A DNA stretch of 64,000 nt from Polymorphum gilvum SL003B-26A1 (GTDB lineage Bacteria > Pseudomonadota > Alphaproteobacteria > Rhizobiales > Stappiaceae), in NCBI RefSeq assembly GCF_000192745.1, contig NC_015259.1, forward strand, positions 945,001 through 1,009,000. Direction: 5' to 3'. The position numbers and the translations under genes were made by a program. The notes below the pieces were generated by a model. The model was not told where the DNA came from and did not search any database. It saw nothing but the letters and a program-made list of their open reading frames with translations. Below, one piece after another: positions 16,775-25,705 of this stretch (position 1 is the first letter of the stretch; every line of letters begins with the position of its first letter).

Positions 16775-17806
16775 TCAGCGTTCGGTGAGCTTCAACTCGA
16801 TGCGGCGGTTGCGGGCCAGCGCCTCGGGGCTGTCGCCGTCCTCCAGCGGCTGGAACTCGCCGAAGCCGGCGGCAACCAGGCGCTTGGGGTCGACGCCGCG
16901 GTCGATCAGGTAGCGGACCACGGAGATCGCGCGGGCCGACGACAGTTCCCAGTTGTTGCGCAGCCGGCCGGTGCCCGACAGCGGACGGGAATCGGTATGG
17001 CCGTCGACGCGCAGGACCCAGTTGATCTCCTCGGGGATCTGCGCCTCCAGTTCCAGGATCGCCTCGGCCAGCTTGCCGAGTTCGACGGTACCGGCGGGGT
17101 TGATCTCGTCCGAGCCGGACGGGAACAGCACCTCGGACTGGAACACGAAGCGGTCGCCGACGACGCGGATGTCGGAGCGCTGGGACAGGATCTCGCGCAG
17201 CCGGCCGAAGAAGTCGGAGCGGTAGCGGGACAGCTCCTGCACGCGCTGGACGAGGGCGGCGTTGAGCCGGCGGCCCAGGCTGGCGATCTTGGCCTGGCTT
17301 TCCTGCTCCTTGGCTTCGGAGGCCTCGAGCGCGGCGTTGGCGGCGGCGAGCTGGCGGCGCAGGGCGGCGATCTGCTGGTTGAGCAGCTCGACCTGGGCAA
17401 GCGCCCGCTGGCTGATCTGCTTCTCCTCGTCGAGCATGCCCTCCAGCGCGGCGGCGCGACCGCCGGCCGCGGCGGCGGCGCCGGAGCGGTCGTCGAGCAG
17501 GCCGACCAGCCGGTCGCGCTCGGAGGTGGCCTCGCCGAGGCTCGCCTGCAGGGTGGTGATGGTGTCTTCCAGTTCGCGGCTGGAGGCGCGCTCCAGCGCC
17601 AGCAGTTCGGTCAGCTCGCTGATCTGGGCGTTCAGGCGGTTGAGTACCGTGTCGCGGCCGGACAGCTGCTGGCTGAGGAAGAACTGCGCCAGCATGAAGA
17701 TCGACAGCAGGAAGATGATGACCAGCAGCAGCGTCGCCATGGCGTCGACGAAGCCGGGCCAGTAGTCGGTGCCCTGGGGTCGCCTGCGGACGCGCGAGCC
17801 GGCCAC
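16775..17806 (-). CDS. MotB/OmpA-like peptidoglycan-binding protein with coiled coil
   Basis: A 343-residue protein with one N-terminal membrane helix (about 23-44), a long coiled coil (about 55-185) and a C-terminal OmpA/MotB domain with the peptidoglycan-binding pattern DGHTDSRP and NNWELSSARA. Asp21 in GFVDAMATLL sits at the start of the helix, like the proton-carrying Asp of TolR, ExbD and MotB. Start is GTG at 17806, four bases after the stop of the MotA/TolQ-like gene. The two should form a stator-like proton-driven unit anchored to the cell wall. No flagellar genes are nearby; function unknown. Confidence 0.85.
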   Translation of the reverse strand: MAGSRVRRRPQGTDYWPGFVDAMATLLLVIIFLLSIFMLAQFFLSQQLSGRDTVLNRLNAQISELTELLALERASSRELEDTITTLQASLGEATSERDRLVGLLDDRSGAAAAAGGRAAALEGMLDEEKQISQRALAQVELLNQQIAALRRQLAAANAALEASEAKEQESQAKIASLGRRLNAALVQRVQELSRYRSDFFGRLREILSQRSDIRVVGDRFVFQSEVLFPSGSDEINPAGTVELGKLAEAILELEAQIPEEINWVLRVDGHTDSRPLSGTGRLRNNWELSSARAISVVRYLIDRGVDPKRLVAAGFGEFQPLEDGDSPEALARNRRIELKLTER

Positions 17807-17810
17807 GGCC

Positions 17811-18827
17811 TCAGTCCTTCGCGCGGTCGAAGGCGGCGGAAATGGAGGCCAGCAGGGCCTCGATGCGCTTCTGCTGGTCGGCCTGGGTCTCGGCCCAGTC
17901 GCGCATCATCTGCTGCTCCGAGCGCACGTGCTTGACGAGGCCCTGGATGCCTTCGGCGAGGTTGGCCATGGCCTGGTTGGCCTGCTTGCCGCCGCCTTCC
18001 TCGACCGAGCGGCGCAGGCGGTCGATCGCCTGCTGCAGCTGCTCGGTGGGGGCGGGCGGGGGGCGCAGCACGCCTTCCTCCGGCTCGATGTCGGTCAGGG
18101 TCGACAGCCAGTCCTCCAGCTCGTTGTAGAAGCGGTTCTGCGCCTGGCCGGCCTGCAGGTCGAGGAAGCCGAGGACGAGCGAGCCGGTGAGGCCGAACAG
18201 GGACGAGGAAAAGGCGGTGCCCATGCCGCTGAGCGGGGCCTCGAGGCCGGCCTTGAGGTCCTCGAAGATGACGTTGGCGTCGCCCGAGCCGACGTCGAGC
18301 GACTGGATGGTGGCGCCGACGGCGCTGACCGTCTGCAGCAGGCCCCAGAAGGTGCCGAGCAGGCCTAGGAAGACCAGAAGGCCGGTCAGGTAGCGCGAGA
18401 TCTCACGCGCCTCGTCGAGGCGCATGCCGATGGAATCGAGGATCGAGCGCGCGGTCATCGGCGTCAGCGCCATTTCGCCGACCTTGTTGCCGAGCAGCGT
18501 GGCCATGGGCGCCAGCAGCACCGGCGGGCGGCGCACCTCGAGGCCGGGATCGCCGAGGCGGAAGCCGTTGACCCACGTGATCTCCGGGAACAGGCGGATG
18601 ACGCGGCCGAAGGTGAGCAGGATGCCGAACACCGCGACCATGACGATCAGGCCGTTGAGGCCCGGGTTGCTCATGAAGGCGGTCGAGATCTGCCGGTAGA
18701 GGATGAAGGCAATGAAGGCGACGATCACCAGGAAGATGATCATGAAGGACAGGTATGCCTTCGGGCTGGACAGACTGTAGGGATCGAATTCGCGTGCCAT
18801 GAGCCGCCAAGCTTCCGCCTGTTTCAC
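17811..18827 (-). CDS. MotA/TolQ/ExbB proton channel family protein
   Basis: A 338-residue inner-membrane protein. Hydrophobic helices lie near 28-45, 58-77, 140-170 and 205-230, with the channel-family segment YLTGLLVFLGLLGTFWGLL followed by GMGTAFSSSLFGLTGSLVLGF. A cytoplasmic helical tail follows. It is too large and different for TolQ, whose true gene is at 38.8 kb. Start is GTG 18827 or ATG 18800; the latter gives MAREFDPYSL. A perfect CtrA box lies 65 bases upstream. It forms an operon with the OmpA-like gene. The cellular job of this pair is not established. Confidence 0.85.
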   Translation of the reverse strand: MKQAEAWRLMAREFDPYSLSSPKAYLSFMIIFLVIVAFIAFILYRQISTAFMSNPGLNGLIVMVAVFGILLTFGRVIRLFPEITWVNGFRLGDPGLEVRRPPVLLAPMATLLGNKVGEMALTPMTARSILDSIGMRLDEAREISRYLTGLLVFLGLLGTFWGLLQTVSAVGATIQSLDVGSGDANVIFEDLKAGLEAPLSGMGTAFSSSLFGLTGSLVLGFLDLQAGQAQNRFYNELEDWLSTLTDIEPEEGVLRPPPAPTEQLQQAIDRLRRSVEEGGGKQANQAMANLAEGIQGLVKHVRSEQQMMRDWAETQADQQKRIEALLASISAAFDRAKD

Positions 18828-18891
18828 ATGGCCCCTGTGATAGCGCGAATGCCGGACCGTTGAAAACCGTTAATCCGACCGGGGCAAACGG

Positions 18892-18906
18892 TTAACCACG
18901 CATTAA
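18892..18906. promoter_or_regulatory. CtrA box, perfect TTAA-N7-TTAA
   Basis: TTAA at 18892-18895 and TTAA at 18903-18906, seven bases apart, exactly the CtrA full-site consensus. It sits 65 bases before the MotA/TolQ-like gene, in an AT-richer patch of the gap after the inositol monophosphatase gene, so it most likely controls the motor-like pair. Confidence 0.7.
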
Positions 18907-18963
18907 TGGCAAGGGCCGGCGGCCCGGCGTCGTGCCCGGTTCGGTCGTCGGTTCTGCCTCGGT

Positions 18964-19758
18964 TCAGTCCCTGGCGGCGGCGAGCAGCTTGCGCAGATGG
19001 CCCTGGACGGCCTCGTTGCCGGCAACGATCGAGCCTGTCTCCAGCATGTCGTCCCGGCCGTTGATGTCGCAGACGAAGCCGCCGGCCTCGCGCACCATGA
19101 GGATGCCGGCGGCCATGTCCCAGGGGGACAGGCCATGCTCCCAGAAGCCGTCGTAGCGACCGGCGGCGACCCAGGCGAGGTCGAGGGCGGCGGCGCCGCA
19201 GCGGCGGATGCCGGCGACTTCGGGCATGACCTGGCGGATTTCCCTCAAGGCACGGCCGTGGTCGCCCTTGCCGAGGAAGGGGATGCCGGTGCCGATCAGG
19301 CAGTCGGGCAGCGCGGTGCGGCCGGCGACGCGCAGGCGGCGGTCGTTGAGGAACGCGCCGCGGCCGCGCTCGGTCGTATAGAGCTCGTCCATCACCGGAT
19401 TGAAGATCACGCCGGCAACGATCTGGCCCTGGCGCTCCAGCGCGATCGAGACGGCGAAGATCGGGATGCCGTGCAGGAAGTTGGTGGTGCCGTCGAGCGG
19501 GTCGACGATCCAGCGGTGCTGGCCGTCGGTGCCCTCCGTCGCGCCCGATTCCTCCATCAGCAGGCCATAGGCGGGGCGGGCCTTGGTCAGCTCCGCGCGC
19601 ACGATCTCCTCGGCGCGGCGGTCGGCGGCGGAGACGAAGTCGCTCGGGCCCTTGCGGGACACCTGGAGGTTCTCCACCTCGCCGAAATCGCGGACGAGGC
19701 TACGGCCGGCCTTTATCGCGGCCTGGACCATTACGTTGAGGAGGGCTGTGCGCGCCAT
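18964..19758 (-). CDS. suhB: Inositol monophosphatase family protein (SuhB-like)
   Basis: A 264-residue magnesium-dependent phosphatase. The metal-site motifs are complete: MEESG (68-72), DPLDGTTNF (86-94) and WEHGLSPWDMAAG near the C-terminus. Such enzymes hydrolyse inositol-1-phosphate, and E. coli SuhB also binds RNA polymerase for rRNA antitermination. It lies 69 bases downstream of efp on the same strand and may be co-transcribed; the pair is followed by the CtrA box of the next unit. Exact substrate not certain. Confidence 0.92.
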   Translation of the reverse strand: MARTALLNVMVQAAIKAGRSLVRDFGEVENLQVSRKGPSDFVSAADRRAEEIVRAELTKARPAYGLLMEESGATEGTDGQHRWIVDPLDGTTNFLHGIPIFAVSIALERQGQIVAGVIFNPVMDELYTTERGRGAFLNDRRLRVAGRTALPDCLIGTGIPFLGKGDHGRALREIRQVMPEVAGIRRCGAAALDLAWVAAGRYDGFWEHGLSPWDMAAGILMVREAGGFVCDINGRDDMLETGSIVAGNEAVQGHLRKLLAAARD

Positions 19759-19827
19759 GGACTGCTGCCGGTTGTCGGGTGGTGCGCCGCGCGGACCCGC
19801 GCGGCGTGGATATGGCGTGTCGGACGG

Positions 19828-20391
19828 TCAGTCCGCGCGGCGGACATATTCCAGCGTGCCGGTGTCGACGATGATCTTCTCGCCGGCGGTGATGAAGGGC
19901 GGCACCATGACGCGCACGCCGTTCTCCATGATCGCGGGCTTGTAGGACGACGACTGGGTCTGACCCTTCACGACGGCGTCGGCCTCGGCGATCTGAAGCG
20001 TGACATACTGGGGCAGGGTGATGCCGATCGGCCGGTCCTCGTGCAGTTCGACGGTGACCATCATGCCGTCCTGCAGGAACGCCGAGCGGTCGCCGACGAA
20101 GTCCTTCTGCAGTTCCAGCTGCTCGTAGGTCTCGGTGTCCATGAAGATCAGCATGTCTTCCTGGGTGTAGAGGTACTGGAAGTCCTTCTGTTCCAGGCGG
20201 ACGCGCTCGACCTTGTCCTCGGAGCGGAAACGCTCGTTGAGCTTGCGACCGTCGAGGAGGTTCTTCATTTCGACCTGGGCGAAGGCGCCGCCCTTGCCGG
20301 GCTTGACGTGTTCGACCTTGACGACGGCCCAGAGCGTGTCCTGGTGCTGGAGGACGTTGCCGGGCTTGATCTCGTTACCGTTGATTTTCAT
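19828..20391 (-). CDS. efp: Translation elongation factor P
   Basis: EF-P relieves ribosome stalling at polyproline stretches; several Pro-rich proteins are encoded in this window (TolA, the 56 kb membrane protein). The 187-residue product has the three-domain EF-P pattern beginning [15 protein letters not shown], the modification loop PGKGGAF with Lys33 at the tip, and the C-terminal [12 protein letters not shown]. Start at 20391 is the family start; the upstream open frame is unsupported. No epmA/epmB genes are in the window to judge the modification. Confidence 0.96.
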   Translation of the reverse strand: MKINGNEIKPGNVLQHQDTLWAVVKVEHVKPGKGGAFAQVEMKNLLDGRKLNERFRSEDKVERVRLEQKDFQYLYTQEDMLIFMDTETYEQLELQKDFVGDRSAFLQDGMMVTVELHEDRPIGITLPQYVTLQIAEADAVVKGQTQSSSYKPAIMENGVRVMVPPFITAGEKIIVDTGTLEYVRRAD

Positions 20392-20509
20392 GGAACGACC
20401 GATTGCAAAAGCTGTGAAACGGGGGACGGCGCGCGCCGGCCGGCGGGAGCCGCAGGCGGCGCTGGCACCGACGACGCGCCTGTCCAACACAAAACGGGCG
20501 CCGTTTCAA

Positions 20510-20533
20510 GGAAAAAAGCCGGAGCGGTCCGGC
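20510..20533 (-). terminator. Terminator after SEL1-repeat gene
   Basis: GCCGGA-GCGG-TCCGGC hairpin (20518-20533) followed on the minus strand by six U (A-run 20512-20517), immediately after the SEL1 gene's stop. It ends the long tkt-to-SEL1 transcription block and separates it from efp. Confidence 0.85.
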
Positions 20534-20536
20534 GCC

Positions 20537-21706
20537 TCAGGGCGCGGCGAGCGACGGGTCCTCCCGTTTCGGCATCAAGGTGGCGGCGAGGTCGCGCGTC
20601 CTGGCGAGGGCCCGGTCAACCGTCTGCTGGTCGAGGCCGGCGACATAGCCGTCGAGTTCGAGGTCGGACAGGCCGAGTGCGCGCGCGACGTAGTGCCAGG
20701 AGGCGGCGGCGACCGGATCGACATCGCGGCCACGGCCGTAGGCATAGATGCGGGCGAGGCGGTTCATGGCGACCGGATTGCCGGCGGCGGCGGCGCGTTC
20801 GAACCAGTCGGCGGCCTCCGCCTCGTCCGGTTCGACGCCCTTTCCCTGGAAGCGCAGGATGCCGTAGTAGACCTGCGCGGAGACATGGCCGCGGCGGGCG
20901 GCGCGGCCGAGCCAGAAGGCGCCGCGGGCGGGATCGCGGATGGTGGCGTTGCCCTCCAGATACTGCAGGCCGAGGGAGTACTGGGCCTCGGTGTCGCCGA
21001 GGTCGGCGGCGCGTTCGAGCAGCTTTGCGGCCTCGGCCTCGTTGTAGGGCCGGCCTTCTCCCTCCTGGTAGAGGATGGCGAGATTGTACATGGCCGAGGG
21101 ATTGCCGGCATCGGCGGCGATCTCGAACAGGTCGGCGGCCTTCTTCTTGTCGCGCTCCACGCCCTGGCCGAGCAGGTAGAGCTGGGCCAGGCGGAACGCC
21201 GCGCCGGGATCGCCCGTGACAGTGGCGACCTGATACCATTCGGCGGCGCGACGCTTGTCCTGGGCGATGCCGAGACCGGTTTCCTGCATCACGCCGAGCA
21301 GGGTCTGGGCGGCGGCGTCACCGGCTTCCGCGAGCGGCGTGGCAAGCGCGACAGCGGTCAGGTACCAGCCGCGCTGGAAAGCGCCGTAGGCGATGTCGGC
21401 GGTGACCTCGGCGTCGGCGTCGAGGCCCGGCGGGCCGACCTCGATCAGGCTGACCAGACGCAGCGGTCCGGCAGCGCCGTCGCCCTCTGGAGCCGCCTCC
21501 TGCTGGGCATCGGCCGGAGCGACCTGCTCGGGCGCGGGCGGCGGAACGGGTGTCTGGGCCTGTGCGACGGCGGGCGCGGCGGCCACCGCAAGCACGGCGA
21601 GGCCGCAGACAAGGGGGGCGACCAGGGACGCAAGCACGGCGGTGCACAGAGCGGTTTGCGGAGAGGTACTCCGGGCTGCGTTACGGGGCCGGTCCCGCAT
21701 GTGCAT
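20537..21706 (-). CDS. SEL1-like repeat (tetratricopeptide) protein, probably secreted or periplasmic
   Basis: An about 389-residue protein. An N-terminal hydrophobic stretch ending AAAPAVAQAQ looks like a signal peptide, followed by a Pro/Ala linker and then at least six SEL1 repeats of about 36 residues (A-x-x-WY/F-x-x-A-A-x-x-G-x-x-x-A pattern, for example YNLAILYQEGEGRPYNEAEAAKLLERAADLGDTEAQ segments). Such solenoids mediate protein interactions in envelope or signalling roles; the exact partner is unknown. Its ATG at 21706 shares a base with the thiE-like stop (TGATG), so it is translationally coupled. A nearby ATG at 21700 is an alternative. Confidence 0.85.
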   Translation of the reverse strand: MHMRDRPRNAARSTSPQTALCTAVLASLVAPLVCGLAVLAVAAAPAVAQAQTPVPPPAPEQVAPADAQQEAAPEGDGAAGPLRLVSLIEVGPPGLDADAEVTADIAYGAFQRGWYLTAVALATPLAEAGDAAAQTLLGVMQETGLGIAQDKRRAAEWYQVATVTGDPGAAFRLAQLYLLGQGVERDKKKAADLFEIAADAGNPSAMYNLAILYQEGEGRPYNEAEAAKLLERAADLGDTEAQYSLGLQYLEGNATIRDPARGAFWLGRAARRGHVSAQVYYGILRFQGKGVEPDEAEAADWFERAAAAGNPVAMNRLARIYAYGRGRDVDPVAAASWHYVARALGLSDLELDGYVAGLDQQTVDRALARTRDLAATLMPKREDPSLAAP

Positions 21707-22380
21707 CAACTCGCTTCTTCGAACGGGTGCCGCTCCAGGATGGCATTGGCCGCGCGCACCGCTGCGGCCGGTCCGTCGGGATGCTGCCAGACCGCATCCT
21801 TGATGGCAACGAAATCAGCGCCGGTCGCGGCCGCGGCCTCGATCGAGTCGGCGGTGTTGCCGGCAAGGGCGACGCAGGGCGTCTGGAACAGCTCGGCCCA
21901 CCAGGCCGCGCGCTCGATCGTCTTCGGGTGAGGCTCGGGGCGCTCGTCGAGGTCGAGGCGGCCGTAGAACAGGTAGTCGACGCCGGTCTCGGCGATTTCC
22001 ATGTCCTCGTGCTTCAGCTTGGTGCCACCGGCGCCGACGATGCGGGTCGGCCGAAGACTCTCGACGGCCAGCTTGATGTCCTCGAGCGAGGTGTCGACAT
22101 GGACGCCGTCGGCGCCGGAGCGGCCGGCGGCCTGGGTGTCGCGGTAGACGAGGGCGGCCGCGCCGGCGGCCTGGATCGACGGCACCAAAGCCTCGGCGGT
22201 CGCCTGCAGGGCCCGCGACTCCGAGGTCGGGCAGTAGATCAGCACGCAGGCGACATCGCCGCCGCCGAGGGCCTGCTCAAGCGGACCGAGGAAATCGGCC
22301 GGCACGGGATCGGGCGGCGTGACGAGAAAGAGGCGCGGGCGGTTCAAGGCGGTGTCCGTTGATGCGGCCGACAGCGTCAT
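21706..22380 (-). CDS. thiE: Thiamine phosphate synthase family protein
   Basis: A 224-residue TIM-barrel protein of the ThiE/TenI family, which joins HMP-pyrophosphate and thiazole phosphate to give thiamine phosphate. It has ADGVHVD (89-95), GAGGTK and GVDYLFYGRL segments of the fold, but the canonical KDR-type and phosphate motifs are altered, so it may be a divergent paralogue rather than the main enzyme. It lies between fba and a SEL1 gene, an order seen in other Hyphomicrobiales, and not with other thiamine genes. The gene symbol is therefore tentative. Confidence 0.7.
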   Translation of the reverse strand: MTLSAASTDTALNRPRLFLVTPPDPVPADFLGPLEQALGGGDVACVLIYCPTSESRALQATAEALVPSIQAAGAAALVYRDTQAAGRSGADGVHVDTSLEDIKLAVESLRPTRIVGAGGTKLKHEDMEIAETGVDYLFYGRLDLDERPEPHPKTIERAAWWAELFQTPCVALAGNTADSIEAAAATGADFVAIKDAVWQHPDGPAAAVRAANAILERHPFEEAS

Positions 22381-22488
22381 CGGCTCGAGGCGTCGATCAC
22401 TATATCGACTGTATGTCCCTAAAGACGGCGAAAGAGGGACGCAAGGCCCCTCTTCCGGTGGTGCAGGCGAAGCGACGGCCGAAGCGCG

Positions 22489-23556
22489 TCAGGCGATCTT
22501 CGGGTCCAGGGCGCCGGACTTGTAGCGGGCGGCCATTTCGGCCAGCGTGAGGACCTTTCTGATCTTCGAAGCCTGACCTGCGGTGTTGAAGGCTTCCAGG
22601 CGCTCCGTGCAGAGCTTCGTCATGGCATCGCGGGCGGGCTTGAGGTACTTGCGCGGGTCGAACTCGCCCGGGTTCTCGGCGAGGATCTTGCGGATCTGGC
22701 CGGTCATCGCCATGCGGTTGTCGGTGTCGATGTTGATCTTGCGCACACCGTTCTTGATGCCGCGCTGGATCTCCTCGACCGGCACACCCCAGGTCTGGGG
22801 CATCTTGCCGCCGTACTTGTTGATGATATCCTGAAGATCCTGCGGCACCGAGGAGGAGCCGTGCATGACGAGATGCGTTTCCGGCAGGCGCCGGTGGATC
22901 TCCTCGATCACGTGCATCGCCAGAATCTCGCCGTCCGGCTTGCGGGTGAACTTGTAAGCGCCGTGGGAGGTGCCCATGGCGATGGCGAGCGCGTCGACCT
23001 TGGTCTCCCTGACGAACTTGACCGCTTCGTCCGGGTCGGTCAGCAGTTGGTCGTGGGAGAGCTTGCCCTCGGCGCCGTGGCCGTCCTCCTTGTCACCCAT
23101 GCCGGTCTCAAGGCTGCCGAGCACGCCGAGTTCGCCTTCCACCGAGATGCCGCCGAGATGGGCCATGTCGACGACGGTCTTCGTCACGCCGACGTTGTAG
23201 GTCCAGTCGGCGGGGGTCTTGCCGTCGGCGGTGAGCGAGCCGTCCATCATCACGGAGGTGAACCCGGCCTGGATGGCGGTCATGCAGGTCGCCGGCTCGT
23301 TGCCGTGGTCGAGGTGCACGCAGACCGGGATGTGCGGGTAGATCTCGGTGACCGCGTCCATCATGTGCTTGAGCATGACGTCGTGGGCGTAGGAGCGGGC
23401 GCCGCGGGACGCTTGGATGATGACGGGCGAGTCGGTCGCGTCCGCGGCTTCCATGATCGCGAGCGCCTGTTCCATGTTGTTGATGTTGAAGGCGGGCACG
23501 CCGTAGTCATGCTCGGCGGCATGATCGAGCAGTTGCCGGAGGGTAATTCGTGCCAT
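22489..23556 (-). CDS. fba: Class II fructose-bisphosphate aldolase
   Basis: Zinc-dependent aldolase that joins or splits fructose-1,6-bisphosphate in glycolysis, gluconeogenesis and, where present, the Calvin cycle. The 355-residue product matches the class IIB (CbbA) group: [27 protein letters not shown] at the N-terminus (the first 20 shown: [20 protein letters not shown]), catalytic/metal HLDHG (81-85), VEGELG with the conserved Glu, and VMHGSSS. Start at 23556 is preceded by GGAGA. It follows pgk with a 293-base gap in which a promoter may lie. Confidence 0.95.
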   Translation of the reverse strand: MARITLRQLLDHAAEHDYGVPAFNINNMEQALAIMEAADATDSPVIIQASRGARSYAHDVMLKHMMDAVTEIYPHIPVCVHLDHGNEPATCMTAIQAGFTSVMMDGSLTADGKTPADWTYNVGVTKTVVDMAHLGGISVEGELGVLGSLETGMGDKEDGHGAEGKLSHDQLLTDPDEAVKFVRETKVDALAIAMGTSHGAYKFTRKPDGEILAMHVIEEIHRRLPETHLVMHGSSSVPQDLQDIINKYGGKMPQTWGVPVEEIQRGIKNGVRKINIDTDNRMAMTGQIRKILAENPGEFDPRKYLKPARDAMTKLCTERLEAFNTAGQASKIRKVLTLAEMAARYKSGALDPKIA

Positions 23557-23849
23557 GTTGCGTCTCCACTTGAATGCGGTCGGCGCGTCGCGCGCGGGAT
23601 GAAACGGATCGCGGACCATGGACAAGGTCGCTCGAGCCGGAAACGGCCGCAGGGCGGTCCGGGTTCCGGCGGGCGGGGTCAGGGTCCGGGCGCTGCGTGT
23701 CTAGCGTGATTTTCGATCCGTGCAAATCAGTCCAACGGCCGAGAAGGCAGCCGGCGAGATTTATATCGATTTAAACGGCGGCCGGTGCATGCGACGCCCG
23801 CGCCCCTTCCGGGCGCGGGGCCTGATTTCCGGCCGGTTCAGTCGCCGGT

Positions 23850-25043
23850 TCAGGCGTCGAGGGCCTTGACGCCCGGCAGTTCCTTGCCTTCCAGCCATTC
23901 CAGGAAGGCGCCGCCGGCGGTCGAGACATAGGAGAAGTCGGCGCCCGCGCCGGCATGGTTGAGGGCCGCGACCGTGTCGCCGCCGCCGGCGACCGACAGC
24001 AGCTTGCCCGCTTTCGTGCGATCCGCCGCGTGACGCGCGGCCGCGACGGTGGCCTTGTCGAAGGGCTCGATCTCGAAGGCGCCGAGCGGGCCGTTCCAGA
24101 CCAGGGTGGCGGCGCGGTCGATCGCGGCCTTCACGGCCTCGATCGAGGCGGCGCCGACGTCGAGGATCATGGCGTCGGCCGGAATGGCGTCGAGGCCGAC
24201 GGTCTCGTTGGCCGCGCCCGCCTTGAATTCGCGCGCCACGACCGCATCGGCCGGAAGCACGATCTCGCAGCCCGACCTTTCGGCTGCGGCCATGATGGTG
24301 CGCACGGTCTCGGCGAGGTCATGCTCGCACAGCGACTTGCCGACGTCGACACCCCGGGCGGCGAGGAAGGTGTTGGCCATGCCGCCGCCGATCACCAGCA
24401 TGTCGACCTTGCCGACGAGGTTTTCCAGAAGATCGATCTTGGACGACACCTTGGCGCCTCCGACGACGGCAAGCACCGGCCGCTTCGGCGCGCCGAGCGC
24501 GGCGCCGAGGGCTTCCAGCTCGGCCTGCATGGTGCGCCCGGCATAGGCCGGCAGCAGGCGGGCGAGGCCCTCGGTCGAGGCATGGGCGCGGTGGGCGGCC
24601 GAGAAGGCGTCGTTGACGTAGAGGTCGCCATTGGCAGCGAGCGCCTTGGCGAAGGCGTCGTCGTTCTTCTCCTCGCCGGCGTGGAATCGGGTGTTCTCCA
24701 GCAGCAGGACCTCGCCGTCGGCCATCGCGTCGACGGCCGCGGAGGCAGCGTCGCCGATGCAGTCGGCGGCGAAGGCGACGGGCCTGCCGAGCACCTCGGC
24801 AACGGCGGGGGCGACCGGGGCGAGGCTCATATCGGCGACCGCCTGGCCTTTGGGCCGGCCGAAATGGGCGAGCAGGACGACCTTCGCGCCCTTGGCGGCG
24901 AGATCGAGAATAGTCGGCGCGACCGCGCGGATGCGGGTGTCGTCGGTGATCCTGCCGTCCTTCATCGGGACGTTGAGGTCGACGCGGACGAGGGCGCGCT
25001 TGCCGGCAATGCCGGCCAGATCGTCGAGGGTCTTGAAGGTCAT
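23850..25043 (-). CDS. pgk: Phosphoglycerate kinase
   Basis: Converts 1,3-bisphosphoglycerate and ADP to 3-phosphoglycerate and ATP. The 397-residue length is normal, with the N-domain [11 protein letters not shown] (20-30), HFGRPKG, and the C-domain nucleotide-binding GGGDTVAAL and [17 protein letters not shown]. The ATG at 25043 overlaps the TGA of the preceding small gene by four bases (ATGA), so pgk translation is probably coupled to it. That is unusual, because in most relatives pgk follows gap or stands behind its own leader. Confidence 0.96.
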   Translation of the reverse strand: MTFKTLDDLAGIAGKRALVRVDLNVPMKDGRITDDTRIRAVAPTILDLAAKGAKVVLLAHFGRPKGQAVADMSLAPVAPAVAEVLGRPVAFAADCIGDAASAAVDAMADGEVLLLENTRFHAGEEKNDDAFAKALAANGDLYVNDAFSAAHRAHASTEGLARLLPAYAGRTMQAELEALGAALGAPKRPVLAVVGGAKVSSKIDLLENLVGKVDMLVIGGGMANTFLAARGVDVGKSLCEHDLAETVRTIMAAAERSGCEIVLPADAVVAREFKAGAANETVGLDAIPADAMILDVGAASIEAVKAAIDRAATLVWNGPLGAFEIEPFDKATVAAARHAADRTKAGKLLSVAGGGDTVAALNHAGAGADFSYVSTAGGAFLEWLEGKELPGVKALDA

Positions 25044-25393
25044 GGTTGGGCGTATCTCACAACGGTGAAGACAAGTGCTGCGCCCGCACCCCAGGTGGTG
25101 AGGACAAGCACGACCATTTGAAGTGTGGTGGGGATGGACGAGACGCGCCCCTCGAGGCCGCTCATCCTTCCTTCCATCCGTGCGATATCGGTTTCGATTC
25201 CGGACACGCTCTTGCGGAAGTCCCTGCTGTCCTCTGCGATCTGGCGGATTGCCGGTTCGAGGCGTCCTAGCGCGGCTTCGATCCTGCCACAGGTCGCCTC
25301 CAAGGCTGCAACGCGCTGTTCCATCGTCGGCCCCTCTGGTCCCCCTCCGGAGGCTGAGCCCTTGCCTGGGGGAAAGGGGACGATACTCGTCAT
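25040..25393 (-). CDS. Small coiled-coil protein with C-terminal membrane helix, unknown function
   Basis: A 117-residue protein: a Pro/Gly-rich beginning [18 protein letters not shown], then heptad-patterned helices (about 24-88; [39 protein letters not shown]) and a hydrophobic helix near 90-112 ([20 protein letters not shown]) that leaves a short RYAQP end. The design resembles phage XhlA-like or other tail-anchored coiled-coil proteins, but I do not recognise it as a named family. Its ATG overlaps the stop of the upstream zinc-ribbon gene by one base, and its stop overlaps pgk by four, so it is part of a tight translational chain inside the gap-pgk block. Confidence 0.72.
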   Translation of the reverse strand: MTSIVPFPPGKGSASGGGPEGPTMEQRVAALEATCGRIEAALGRLEPAIRQIAEDSRDFRKSVSGIETDIARMEGRMSGLEGRVSSIPTTLQMVVLVLTTWGAGAALVFTVVRYAQP

Positions 25394-25680
25394 CAGGGAG
25401 TTGCCTCGGTCGGCTTGATATTGATCAGCACAGAGGTGAGGTGCTGTTCGATATGTCCGCAACGCCGGCACACCAGCGTGGTGATCGGAGGAATTCCCGC
25501 CCGTTCCGACTGAATGATCAGGTCGGGAACTTCGCCAAAGGAGTACCCAGGAGGACTCAAGTCCTGCGACAGGTAGAACCCATCGTGATGGCATCGAAGA
25601 CAACGAAGATCCGGAAGACGGTCGGAAATGAGATCGACCAGCTTCGAGAACTCTTCCGTTGGCTTCGATGCTTCGTTCAT
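25393..25680 (-). CDS. Small putative zinc-ribbon protein, unknown function
   Basis: A 95-residue protein starting [11 protein letters not shown]. Two CxxC knuckles, CLRC near residue 27 and CRRC near residue 72, are each followed by a His (CLRCHH, CRRCGH), separated by about 45 residues: the layout of a treble-clef or zinc ribbon. No other motif is seen. AAGGG lies upstream of the ATG at 25680; an in-frame TTG at 25701 is less likely. It begins only 25 bases after the gap stop and overlaps the next small gene, so it should be made from the gap-pgk transcript. Confidence 0.72.
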   Translation of the reverse strand: MNEASKPTEEFSKLVDLISDRLPDLRCLRCHHDGFYLSQDLSPPGYSFGEVPDLIIQSERAGIPPITTLVCRRCGHIEQHLTSVLINIKPTEATP

Positions 25681-25705
25681 GCAGGCTTCCCTTGTGGGCA
25701 ACCTA

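Noticed and set aside
14771-17935. A 1054-codon open frame on the plus strand
   Set aside because: It runs through cvrA in another frame and then antisense through the OmpA-like gene; its composition is Arg/Gly/Ala-rich with no family motif.
16775-18827. Zorya anti-phage system
   Set aside because: ZorA/ZorB-like architecture is present, but no helicase, nuclease or other zorC/D/E-like gene is adjacent; neighbours are housekeeping genes.
23797-23819. Terminator between fba and pgk
   Set aside because: A good 9-bp GC hairpin exists, but it has no U-tract in either direction, so termination cannot be claimed.
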